64,000 bases of DNA, taken from contig JAIOIE010000006.1 of assembly GCA_019912665.1 (NCBI GenBank), forward strand, positions 310,001-374,000, in the 5' to 3' direction. This document shows, piece after piece, positions 57,243 through 64,000 of this stretch. Positions within the stretch are counted from its first letter, which is position 1. Each line of letters begins with the position of its first letter. Under the pieces are notes generated by a model that saw only the letters and a list, made by a program, of their open reading frames with translations, had not been told where the DNA came from and made no database searches. The position numbers and the translations under genes were made by a program. This stretch comes from Deltaproteobacteria bacterium. Its GTDB lineage: Bacteria; Desulfobacterota; GWC2-55-46.

Positions 57243-58433
57243 ATGGAAACGGCAAGAGTGGGAATGGCGGTATTTTCATGCTACCCGGCAGACCCGAGGG
57301 TAAGGCGCGAGGCCGAGGTGCTCGCGAAAGCCGGAATCGGGGTCGATGTCATATGCCTCCGGAACAAGGGAGAGCGGGCCATTGAGGCCTACGGCAGTAT
57401 AACGGCGCACAGGATAATGAAATGGCCCGAGCGGACCGAGAGCCTTTTCAGGTATTTCACGACGTCTTCACTCTTCGGGGTACTCTCGTTTTTTAAGCTT
57501 TTGAGCCTGACGCTGCGGCAGCGGTACAGCCTCATCCAGGTGCATAACATGCCGGACCACCTGGTGTTCGTGGGTCTCGCCCACAGGATAGCGGGAGTGC
57601 CAGTAATCCTCGACCTCCACGACCTGACGGTAGAGCTCTACGAATCCCGGACGCGTGGGTCGGCTATGGCCGCGCTCCTGCCGTTCGTTAAGGCTGCTGA
57701 AAAGCTCTCATGCGCGTTCGCCGACAAGGTACTTACGACGAGCCCCGGTTTCAGGCAGAGGCTCATAGAAAGGGGCGTTGACCCCGGGAAGATTGTGCTC
57801 GTCTTCAACTCCGCCGATAACGCGATCTTCAGCGCCCCTCCCGCTCGGGAGTGGCGGAAGATAGAAGACGGACCGGCGCTCCTCTACCACGGCACGGTGG
57901 CCCGGAGGTTCGGCCTTCACATTGCGGTAGAAGCCGTGTCCATCCTGAGGAAAAGGCTGCCGAACACCCGCCTCTCAATTTACGGCAAGTACGACCCGTC
58001 TTACAGGGAGGAGCTCGAAGAACTCATAAGGGAGCGGTCGCTTTCGGAGCATGTGCGCCTTTACGGCTACCTGCCGCTCGATAAGGTAAGCGAGACCATC
58101 GGCGCGTCGGACATGGGAGTCGTCCCGTACCTCGACGACCCTTTCATGAGGCTCGCCCTCTCGACCAAGATATTCGAGTACGTGTGCATGAGGATGCCTG
58201 TAGTGGCTTCAAGGCTCGAGTCGATAATGTCGGTCTTCGGCGAGGACGGCATAAATTACTTCAGCCCCGGGGACCCGAAGGACCTTGCGCTCCGTATAGA
58301 AGAGTGCTGCAAAGACCCGGTCGAAAGGAAGAGCTTTACCGAGAGGGCGGCTCGCTCCTACGACGTAGTCGCCTGGCCCGTCATGTCCGAGGTCTACCTG
58401 GGCGCGGTCAACGGCCTTATAGAGGGGCAGTGA
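57243..58433 (+). CDS. Family 4 glycosyltransferase
   Basis: A 396-residue GT-B enzyme: N-terminal Rossmann (MAVFSCYPADPRVRREAEVL) and C-terminal domain with LLYHGTVARRFGLHIAVEAV, LRLYGYLPLDKV and FEYVCMRMPVVASR. The last segment holds the nucleotide-sugar E-x7-E-like region in modified form (ALSTKIFEYV). The sugar is unknown. Four nt after the previous gene. Confidence 0.92.
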   Translation: METARVGMAVFSCYPADPRVRREAEVLAKAGIGVDVICLRNKGERAIEAYGSITAHRIMKWPERTESLFRYFTTSSLFGVLSFFKLLSLTLRQRYSLIQVHNMPDHLVFVGLAHRIAGVPVILDLHDLTVELYESRTRGSAMAALLPFVKAAEKLSCAFADKVLTTSPGFRQRLIERGVDPGKIVLVFNSADNAIFSAPPAREWRKIEDGPALLYHGTVARRFGLHIAVEAVSILRKRLPNTRLSIYGKYDPSYREELEELIRERSLSEHVRLYGYLPLDKVSETIGASDMGVVPYLDDPFMRLALSTKIFEYVCMRMPVVASRLESIMSVFGEDGINYFSPGDPKDLALRIEECCKDPVERKSFTERAARSYDVVAWPVMSEVYLGAVNGLIEGQ

Positions 58434-58436
58434 AGC

Positions 58437-59294
58437 ATGGGCCATGACGCGCGATACTCGGTCATAAGCCCCGTAAAGGACGAGGAGGCCTATATCGGGC
58501 ATACCGCGGAGTCCATGCTCTCGCAGAGGCTTAAGCCGCTCGAATGGGTCATAGTCGACGACGGCTCAAAAGACAGGACCCCGGAAATAGTCGAAGGATA
58601 CGCCTCGAAACATCCCTGGATAAGGCTTGTGAGGCTCCAGGGCTCGGAAAGGGTAAGGGGCGGCCACATAGTAAGGCTCTTCTACGAAGGTTATGCGGCG
58701 CTCAAGGCCAGGGACTGCGACTTCGTCGTGAAGCTCGATGCGGACCTCTCTTTCGGGCCGGATTTTTTCGAAAGGGCGCTCGATTGCATGGCGAGGAACC
58801 CTGGGCTCGGCATAACAAGCGGGATAAGCCATATCCGGAAGGGAGAAACGCTTGAGGAGGAGAAATCGGCGGAGGGGCACACGCTAGGCGCATGCAAGAT
58901 ATACAGGGTCAAGTGCCTTGAAGAGATCGGAGGGCTAGTGGAGGCGATGGGATGGGACGGGATAGACGAGATAAAGGCACGGATGCGGGGCTGGGAGGCA
59001 TGGCCCGTACCGGGGCTTAAGGTCATTCACTTGAGGCCCGAGGGGCGCGCCAAGGGGCTTTTCAGATCAGGACTGGAGCGCGGGCGCGGCTCCTACTTCA
59101 TGGGCTACCACCCTGCCTTCTTCGCGCTCAGGGCGCTCAAGTGCCTGTTAAAGTCGCCGCTTGACGGCCTCGGCATGGCGGCCGGATATGCGGGTTCCCT
59201 TCTTGGAAAAAAAGAGCGGATAGACGACGCGGAATTTATAAAAGAGATCAGGTCAAGCCAGCTCAAAAGGCTTTTTCACAGGGAAAGGGCATAG
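58437..59294 (+). CDS. Family 2 glycosyltransferase
   Basis: A 285-residue GT-A enzyme: YSVISPVKDEEAYIGHTAES, WVIVDDGSKDRTPEIVEGYA, the metal DxD in VKLDADLSFGPDFF, and a C-terminal amphipathic region. It lacks the membrane helices of synthases. It is placed between the GT4 and the AsnB-like gene with gaps of 2-3 nt, so it is part of the same operon. Confidence 0.92.
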   Translation: MGHDARYSVISPVKDEEAYIGHTAESMLSQRLKPLEWVIVDDGSKDRTPEIVEGYASKHPWIRLVRLQGSERVRGGHIVRLFYEGYAALKARDCDFVVKLDADLSFGPDFFERALDCMARNPGLGITSGISHIRKGETLEEEKSAEGHTLGACKIYRVKCLEEIGGLVEAMGWDGIDEIKARMRGWEAWPVPGLKVIHLRPEGRAKGLFRSGLERGRGSYFMGYHPAFFALRALKCLLKSPLDGLGMAAGYAGSLLGKKERIDDAEFIKEIRSSQLKRLFHRERA

Positions 59295-59296
59295 GA

Positions 59297-61210
59297 ATGT
59301 GCGGCATCTGCGGAAAACTCAACTTTGACGGCAGGCCCGCCGAGAGGGCCGGGATCGAGGCCATGACCGACGTCATGGAGCACAGGGGCCCGGACGACAG
59401 GGGCATATACATGGACGGGCCGCTTGGCCTGGGGCACAGAAGGCTCAGCATCATAGACCTCTCCCCTCTCGGACGCCAGCCCATGATGAACGAGGACGAC
59501 TCCGTGGCGGTCGTATTTAACGGCGAGATATACAATTACCTCGATATCAGGGAAGAGCTCAGGAAGGCGGGCCACGCCTTCAGGTCGCTTACCGATACAG
59601 AGGTCATCGTGCACGCGTACGAGGAATACGGGGCTGATTTCGCTTCGCGCCTGAACGGCATGTTCGCCATAGCCGTGTGGGACGGAAGGAAACGCGAGCT
59701 CGTGCTCGTCAGGGACAGGCTAGGCATAAAACCCGTCTATTATTACATGGACGGCGGCTTCATCGCCTTCGCCTCTGAAATAAAATCGCTCCTCGAAGAC
59801 CCCGGCGTGCCGAGGGAGGTGGACCTTCAGGCCCTCTCGAATTTTCTTACTCTCCATTACGTGCCGGGGCCGAGGACCATGTTCAGGGGCATAATGAAGC
59901 TCCAGCCCGGACACATGATGACCATAAGCCGGGGCGTTGCGCGGTTAAAGAGGTACTGGGAGCTTAAAAAGGATGTGCCCCTCGTAAACTGCATGAAAAA
60001 GGCCGGGGAAGAGGAGATCGCAAACCATATCTTTTCCGCGCTCAAGGAATCGGTAAGGAAGCGCCTGCAGAGCGATGTGCCAGTGGGCGCGCTCTTAAGC
60101 GGCGGGCTCGACTCGAGCGCCATACTCGGTCTCATGACCGAGCTCTCCGGCCGCCCGGTCCATTCGTTCACCGCAGGCTATAGCGAATCAGGCGACGACA
60201 GCGTCTCCGAGTTCAGGTATTCACGGAAGGCAGCCTCACACTTTAAAAGCAGCTATCACGAGACCGTCGTCACGGCAGAAAGGTTCCTTGATTATCTCCC
60301 AAGGGCCGTATGGCACCAGGACGAGCCCATCGGAGAGCCTGCCTCCATCCCGCTCTATTTCGTATCCAGGCTCGCGAAGGAGAACGGCGTGACCGTTATC
60401 CTTACCGGCGAGGGCTCGGATGAGCTCTTCGCGGGCTACAACAGGCACTGGGGCGAGGTCCTGTCGAGATACTATATGCTCATGCCTGACATCCTGAAGG
60501 ACAGGCTATTGGGCCCGGTCATAAGGATGCTCCCCAGGTCCCCTCTCCTCAAAAAAGGACACAGGTCCATGTCAATACGGGACTTCCGAGAGAGATACAT
60601 GTCTTGGCACACCGTATTCCCCGAGGACCTGAAGCGAGCGCTCCTCTTGAACCGGGACACGAAAAACGCATTCAAGGACGTATTCGAGAGACTCATGCCT
60701 GCTACGGAAGGGCTCGAAGAGATTGATAAAATACTGCTTCTCGACTTAAGCGTCTGGCTCCCGGACGACCTTCTGATGAAAAAGGACAAGATGGGCATGG
60801 CAGCGTCGGTGGAGGCCAGGGTCCCCTTCCTCGATTACACCTTCGTCGAGCTGGCCTTCCAGATACCTTTAAACCTCAAGGTAAGGAGGCTTGTCACCAA
60901 ATACATCCTCAAGAGGTCAATGGAACGCCTCCTTCCGAATGAGATAATCTACCGGAAAAAAGAGGGTTTCCCGACGCCCATATCCAGATGGCTCCGCTCG
61001 GAACTAAAGGACTTTACTATTGAGACCCTTTGCTCCGGCGACGCGCTGGGGCATGGGATCTTCGACAAAAGTATTGTAAGGAAACTTGTAGACGAGCATA
61101 TGAGCGGCAGGGAGGACCATAACAGGATGCTTTTCCCGCTAATAAATTTCGAGATATGGCACAGGCTATTCCTTGGCAGGGAGGCCTCGCATAGACTTAA
61201 TTATTTATGA
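59297..61210 (+). CDS. Asparagine-synthase-like glutamine amidotransferase of the exopolysaccharide locus
   Basis: A 637-residue class II amidotransferase. The N-terminal Ntn glutaminase begins with nucleophile Cys2 (MCGICGKLNFDG) and has HRRLSIIDLSPLG; the C-terminal synthetase domain has the PPi loop GALLSGGLDSSAILGLM and TGEGSDELFAGYNRH. Length and context match the exosortase-A-associated amidotransferase. It probably amidates a carboxyl group of a sugar such as the uronic acid made by the upstream genes; true asparagine synthesis cannot be excluded. Confidence 0.9.
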   Translation: MCGICGKLNFDGRPAERAGIEAMTDVMEHRGPDDRGIYMDGPLGLGHRRLSIIDLSPLGRQPMMNEDDSVAVVFNGEIYNYLDIREELRKAGHAFRSLTDTEVIVHAYEEYGADFASRLNGMFAIAVWDGRKRELVLVRDRLGIKPVYYYMDGGFIAFASEIKSLLEDPGVPREVDLQALSNFLTLHYVPGPRTMFRGIMKLQPGHMMTISRGVARLKRYWELKKDVPLVNCMKKAGEEEIANHIFSALKESVRKRLQSDVPVGALLSGGLDSSAILGLMTELSGRPVHSFTAGYSESGDDSVSEFRYSRKAASHFKSSYHETVVTAERFLDYLPRAVWHQDEPIGEPASIPLYFVSRLAKENGVTVILTGEGSDELFAGYNRHWGEVLSRYYMLMPDILKDRLLGPVIRMLPRSPLLKKGHRSMSIRDFRERYMSWHTVFPEDLKRALLLNRDTKNAFKDVFERLMPATEGLEEIDKILLLDLSVWLPDDLLMKKDKMGMAASVEARVPFLDYTFVELAFQIPLNLKVRRLVTKYILKRSMERLLPNEIIYRKKEGFPTPISRWLRSELKDFTIETLCSGDALGHGIFDKSIVRKLVDEHMSGREDHNRMLFPLINFEIWHRLFLGREASHRLNYL

Positions 61211-61265
61211 ACCGAACGAATTCCTGATTTAGTTTAGATATATTCTTAAAATATGATTCTAACAT

Positions 61266-61281
61266 GGTGATTTAAATCACA
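61266..61281. promoter_or_regulatory. Candidate CRP/FNR-family site
   Basis: GGTGA-TTTAAA-TCACA, containing the perfect palindrome GTGATTTAAATCAC, about 85 nt upstream of the beta-helix gene in an AT-rich 154-nt gap. One base from the CRP core TGTGA-N6-TCACA. Confidence 0.5.
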
Positions 61282-61364
61282 TTTTTGAAATGCAATCTCC
61301 TGTATTCTTCTTAAAACGCACGCCCCAGGGGGGTGTGGAAAAGAATAGGCTAAAGGAGGTTGTA

Positions 61365-62699
61365 ATGAAGAAAATTGGAATCTTATCGGCGCTTCTGTTC
61401 CTGGTGCTATGCGCCTTCCCCGACATCTCCAACGCCGCCGTCCGCTATGTGAGGGCCGGGGCAAGCGGCAACGGGAGTGGGAGCGACTGGACGAACGCCT
61501 ATCCCGCCCTTCCATCCTCTCTTGTGCGCGGCGATACCTACTACATAGCGAAGGGCACGTATTCTGGCCGCACCTTTGGCGACTCGGAAAACGGCCAGTG
61601 GATAACGATAAAGAAGGCTACGGACTCCGACCACGGCACCAATACCGGCTGGAACAGCTCCTATGCCGACGGGCCGGCCGTATTCACCAGCACGCTCAAG
61701 TTCAATACCGGCTATTACGAGATTAACGGCCAGACCGGGGGCGGGCCGGGCAAATGGACCTCGGGACACGGCATAAAGGTCCAGCATACCGGGTCCAGCA
61801 ATACAGTGAAGCTCATAAGCATGCCGAAGGCAGTCAACAATCTTACCTTCAAGCACATGGAACTCTCGTTCAAAGCATGCTCGTCCTGCACCGGGCAGGA
61901 CGCCGTTTACGGCATATACGGCGGCAAGAACTGGAAGTTCCAGTACATCTGGGCCCACCACCCGAGCAGGGTCGTCTTCTACACCATGAACGTGTCAAAT
62001 ATACTGATCGAGTATTCTCTTCTTGAGCGTAGCGGCACCAACGGGTCCTCATCACAGCACTCCGAGATATGGTCGGCAAGGGACACGCACGACGTGATCC
62101 TCCGCCACAGCTACATACGGGACTACAGGAGCACCGGCGGCATCATAATGGGCCGCGCCAAAAACTGGGACATATACGGCAACCTATTCCAGTGGACCGT
62201 GGATTTCGGCGGCACCTCCAATAACGGGGCCATCGGAAGCTGGTCCTCGGACACGACCTATTACGCGAACAACGTCAGGATATACAACAACACCTTCGTG
62301 GACCTCAAAAGCGGCGGCTCCGGGAAGATATTCCCGATATACAGGTCAATAAGCGGCGTAGTTGCATACAATAACCTCTGGTACAACAGCCCGTCCGTGG
62401 CCTTCGGCGGCGGCGTGAAACACGACTACAACTGGTTCAAGGGCTCGAACGAGGGTAAAATAAGCGAGTCCAACTTACAGGTCGGCTCCGGCGACCCGTT
62501 CGTCAGCTACTCGGGCAATGACTTCAGGCTGAAGGCCTCCACGAAGTCCGGCATGAGCCTCTCCTCGCCCTTCAACGTCGACATGCTCGGAATCGTGCGC
62601 GGCAGCAACGGCATCTGGGACAGGGGCGCGTTCCAGTTCGGCGGGACGGTGAACATTTCGACCACGCCCGAGCCCCCTGCCTCGCTTAACGTACAGTAA
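61365..62699 (+). CDS. Secreted right-handed beta-helix protein
   Basis: A 444-residue protein with a clear signal peptide (ILSALLFLVLCAFPDISNA) and an N-terminal YVRAGASGNGSGSDWTNAY motif that opens many secreted parallel beta-helix proteins, then repeated strand turns (YEINGQTGG; FKHMELSFKACSSC; VRIYNNTFVDLKSGG; VVAYNNLWYNSP). Such folds are common in polysaccharide lyases/hydrolases; no catalytic residues can be assigned. It ends TTPEPPASLNVQ, which looks like the first strand of a fibronectin-type domain that is not completed. Strong SD AAAGGAGGTTGTA; its own terminator follows. Confidence 0.85.
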   Translation: MKKIGILSALLFLVLCAFPDISNAAVRYVRAGASGNGSGSDWTNAYPALPSSLVRGDTYYIAKGTYSGRTFGDSENGQWITIKKATDSDHGTNTGWNSSYADGPAVFTSTLKFNTGYYEINGQTGGGPGKWTSGHGIKVQHTGSSNTVKLISMPKAVNNLTFKHMELSFKACSSCTGQDAVYGIYGGKNWKFQYIWAHHPSRVVFYTMNVSNILIEYSLLERSGTNGSSSQHSEIWSARDTHDVILRHSYIRDYRSTGGIIMGRAKNWDIYGNLFQWTVDFGGTSNNGAIGSWSSDTTYYANNVRIYNNTFVDLKSGGSGKIFPIYRSISGVVAYNNLWYNSPSVAFGGGVKHDYNWFKGSNEGKISESNLQVGSGDPFVSYSGNDFRLKASTKSGMSLSSPFNVDMLGIVRGSNGIWDRGAFQFGGTVNISTTPEPPASLNVQ

Positions 62700-62704
62700 C
62701 AAAT

Positions 62705-62736
62705 AAGCAGGCCGGCCCGGCAGGGCCGGCCTGCTT
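62705..62736 (+). terminator. Terminator after the beta-helix gene
   Basis: A perfect 14-bp stem (AAGCAGGCCGGCCC/GGGCCGGCCTGCTT) with a 4-nt loop. Only a short T-poor tail (ACCTCT) follows, so it may need help to terminate. Confidence 0.7.
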
Positions 62737-62847
62737 ACCTCTGATTCAAGCCGCGCTGTTCAACGGTCAAGAACCCGTCCGTGCTGCAATCTCATCAATA
62801 AACCCATAGCGTATCAAACCATCCAAGACCAACTCAAAAATCGTGCG

Positions 62848-64000
62848 TTGAAGGTATTTCTCCTGGGAGCGTCCTTCAATACGAGGAACATGGGCGTTGG
62901 CGCGCTCACGGCGGGGGCCATCAAGTGCATCCTTAACTGGAACCCGGAGGCGGAGATAGGCATACTCGACTACGCGAAGGCGGGAGAGTTCCACAACTTC
63001 GCCTTCAAGGGACGTGAGGTGCTCGTAAAACTCGTAAACATAAGGTTCTCAAAAAAACTCTTCCTTCCGAACAACATCGCCCTGCTCATCTTTCTCGCGG
63101 CCTTTGCGCGCATAATGCCCGAAGGCATCCGGAGGCGGATAATAGACGAAAACGCAATCTTAAGCGAGCTTCACTCGGCCGACATGGCCGTATCGATCGC
63201 CGGCGGCGACAGCCTGAGCGACATATACGGCCTGGGGCGGTTCATATACGTAGCGCTCCCCCAGCTACTCGTAATACTCATGGGAAAACAGCTCATACAG
63301 CTCCCGCAGACCTACGGCCCTTACAGGAGCAGGCTTTCGAGGGCCGTGACCAGGTTCCTGCTCGACAACTCCACAATGGTCTATTCAAGGGACTACGAGG
63401 GTGTCGCTGAGGCCAGACGCCTCCTCGGGATTTCCGGCAAGGGCGAAAAAGTCCTGTTCTGCCACGATGTAGGGTTCGTGCTGGACCCCGTTAAGCCGGA
63501 GAGCATGGCAGTCGAAGGGGCAGCCTTCGACTGCGCCGGTGAGGCGTCTTCGGTCGTGGGATTAAACGTGAGCGGTCTTCTTTACATGGGAGGATACACC
63601 AGGGACAACATGTTCGGCCTGAGGCTCGACTACAGGCTTCTCGTAAGGGAGGTAATCGACTTTCTCATTACCAGGAAACGCGCGCAGGTCGTCCTTATAC
63701 CGCACGTCTTCGGCGGTAGCGAGCACCCGGAGAGCGACGCCGAGGCGTGCCGGAAGGTATATGACGAACTCAAGGCGGCTTACGGCGGAAATCTTTCCCT
63801 CGTGCACGGCGTCTACGCCCCCGGAGAGATAAAGCACATAATCGGGATGTGCGGATTCTTCATAGGCTCGCGGATGCACTCCTGCATAGCGGCGCTTTCG
63901 CAGGGCGTGCCGGCCGTGGCCATAGCCTACAGCGATAAATTCAAGGGTGTAATGGAGACGGTCGGCAGAGGCTCGTCGGTTGCCGACCCGTGCTCGCTCG
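62848..64000 (+). CDS. Polysaccharide pyruvyl-transferase-like protein (3' end missing)
   Basis: An open frame of 384 codons running off the window. It begins at a TTG with KVFLLGASFNTRNMGVGALT, the usual start of this family, then VSIAGGDSLSDIY, QLPQTYGPYRSRLSR and FIGSRMHSCIAALSQGVPAV, the motif set of WcaK/CsaB pyruvyl transferases. It probably adds a ketal pyruvate to a sugar of the exopolysaccharide. No ribosome site is visible; the 110 nt upstream may include a piece of foreign DNA (on the minus strand they read as the end of an unrelated protein), which could have displaced the original start region. Confidence 0.85.
   Translation, partial: MKVFLLGASFNTRNMGVGALTAGAIKCILNWNPEAEIGILDYAKAGEFHNFAFKGREVLVKLVNIRFSKKLFLPNNIALLIFLAAFARIMPEGIRRRIIDENAILSELHSADMAVSIAGGDSLSDIYGLGRFIYVALPQLLVILMGKQLIQLPQTYGPYRSRLSRAVTRFLLDNSTMVYSRDYEGVAEARRLLGISGKGEKVLFCHDVGFVLDPVKPESMAVEGAAFDCAGEASSVVGLNVSGLLYMGGYTRDNMFGLRLDYRLLVREVIDFLITRKRAQVVLIPHVFGGSEHPESDAEACRKVYDELKAAYGGNLSLVHGVYAPGEIKHIIGMCGFFIGSRMHSCIAALSQGVPAVAIAYSDKFKGVMETVGRGSSVADPCSL

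Noticed and set aside
63712-63723. GGCGGTAGCGAG, an even closer ops match
   Set aside because: It lies inside the pyruvyl-transferase coding frame where the codons (GGC GGT AGC) explain it, so no regulatory role is claimed. It shows that such matches can occur by chance.
1-64000. CRISPR array, prophage, integrase or complete insertion sequence
   Set aside because: No regular spacer-repeat pattern, phage gene or intact transposase was seen; the only repeats recognised are the three MITE-like elements.

Overview
This is a 64 kb, GC-rich, gene-dense stretch of a Gram-negative bacterial chromosome. The evidence for a Gram-negative cell is a type II secretion system with a secretin, an RND efflux pump with a TolC-like channel, a Wza-like export protein and an outer-membrane beta-barrel. 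Coding regions favour AGG for arginine and ATA for isoleucine despite the high GC, and a tRNA-Arg(CCT) that reads AGG lies here. This combination, with sigma-54 control and an exosortase-A-like exopolysaccharide gene set, fits a lineage near the Deltaproteobacteria/Desulfobacterota or Nitrospirota. The species cannot be named from this window.

Layout. 1-1.5 kb: end of a TgpA-like transglutaminase gene. 1.7-6.5 kb (minus): a four-gene signalling cassette, namely an HTH-receiver regulator, a GAF/PAS sensor without a kinase, a hybrid histidine kinase with a degenerate receiver, and a CheY-like regulator. 6.7-17.1 kb: housekeeping and assorted genes (polA, DEAD-box helicase, ZIP transporter, GNAT, tRNA-Arg, a DUF389 membrane protein, a 2-hydroxyacid dehydrogenase). 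17.2-19.8 kb: a sigma-54 activator, then two previously overlooked tiny membrane-peptide ORFs behind a strong sigma-54 promoter match, then a DUF1858-type redox-disulfide protein. 19.8-27.2 kb (minus): a tetR-tolC-mfp-rnd efflux operon plus a CapA-like protein. 27.2-30.4 kb: a Fur-family regulator with znuA-znuC-znuB zinc uptake. 30.4-41.9 kb: a complete-looking type II secretion locus split into divergent halves (gspG-M minus; luxR-type regulator and gspC-F plus). 42.2-64 kb (plus): a PilZ protein and a long exopolysaccharide locus (export, chain-length control, ParA-like ATPase, J-like/BY-kinase fusion, NusG paralogue, initiating sugar transferase, nucleotide-sugar modification, deacetylase, FemAB, O-antigen-ligase-like protein, three glycosyltransferases, AsnB-like amidotransferase), then a secreted beta-helix protein and a truncated pyruvyl-transferase-like gene.

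How the parts connect. Secretion and exopolysaccharide genes sit side by side, with a zinc-ribbon PilZ protein between them suggesting c-di-GMP input. A NusG paralogue directly precedes an ops-like GGCGGTAGC element at the head of the glycosyltransferase operon. Three copies of a ~123-bp element with 17-bp terminal inverted repeats sit in intergenic gaps, one inside the zinc operon. Three genes have a -10 box only 6-7 nt before the start codon and no Shine-Dalgarno sequence, so leaderless transcripts are likely.

The least expected signals are the twin micropeptides with their sigma-54 promoter and the GAAACA-type motifs they share with the adjacent activator gene. The exosortase, prepilin peptidase, UDP-GlcNAc dehydrogenase and flippase expected for these pathways are not in the window.
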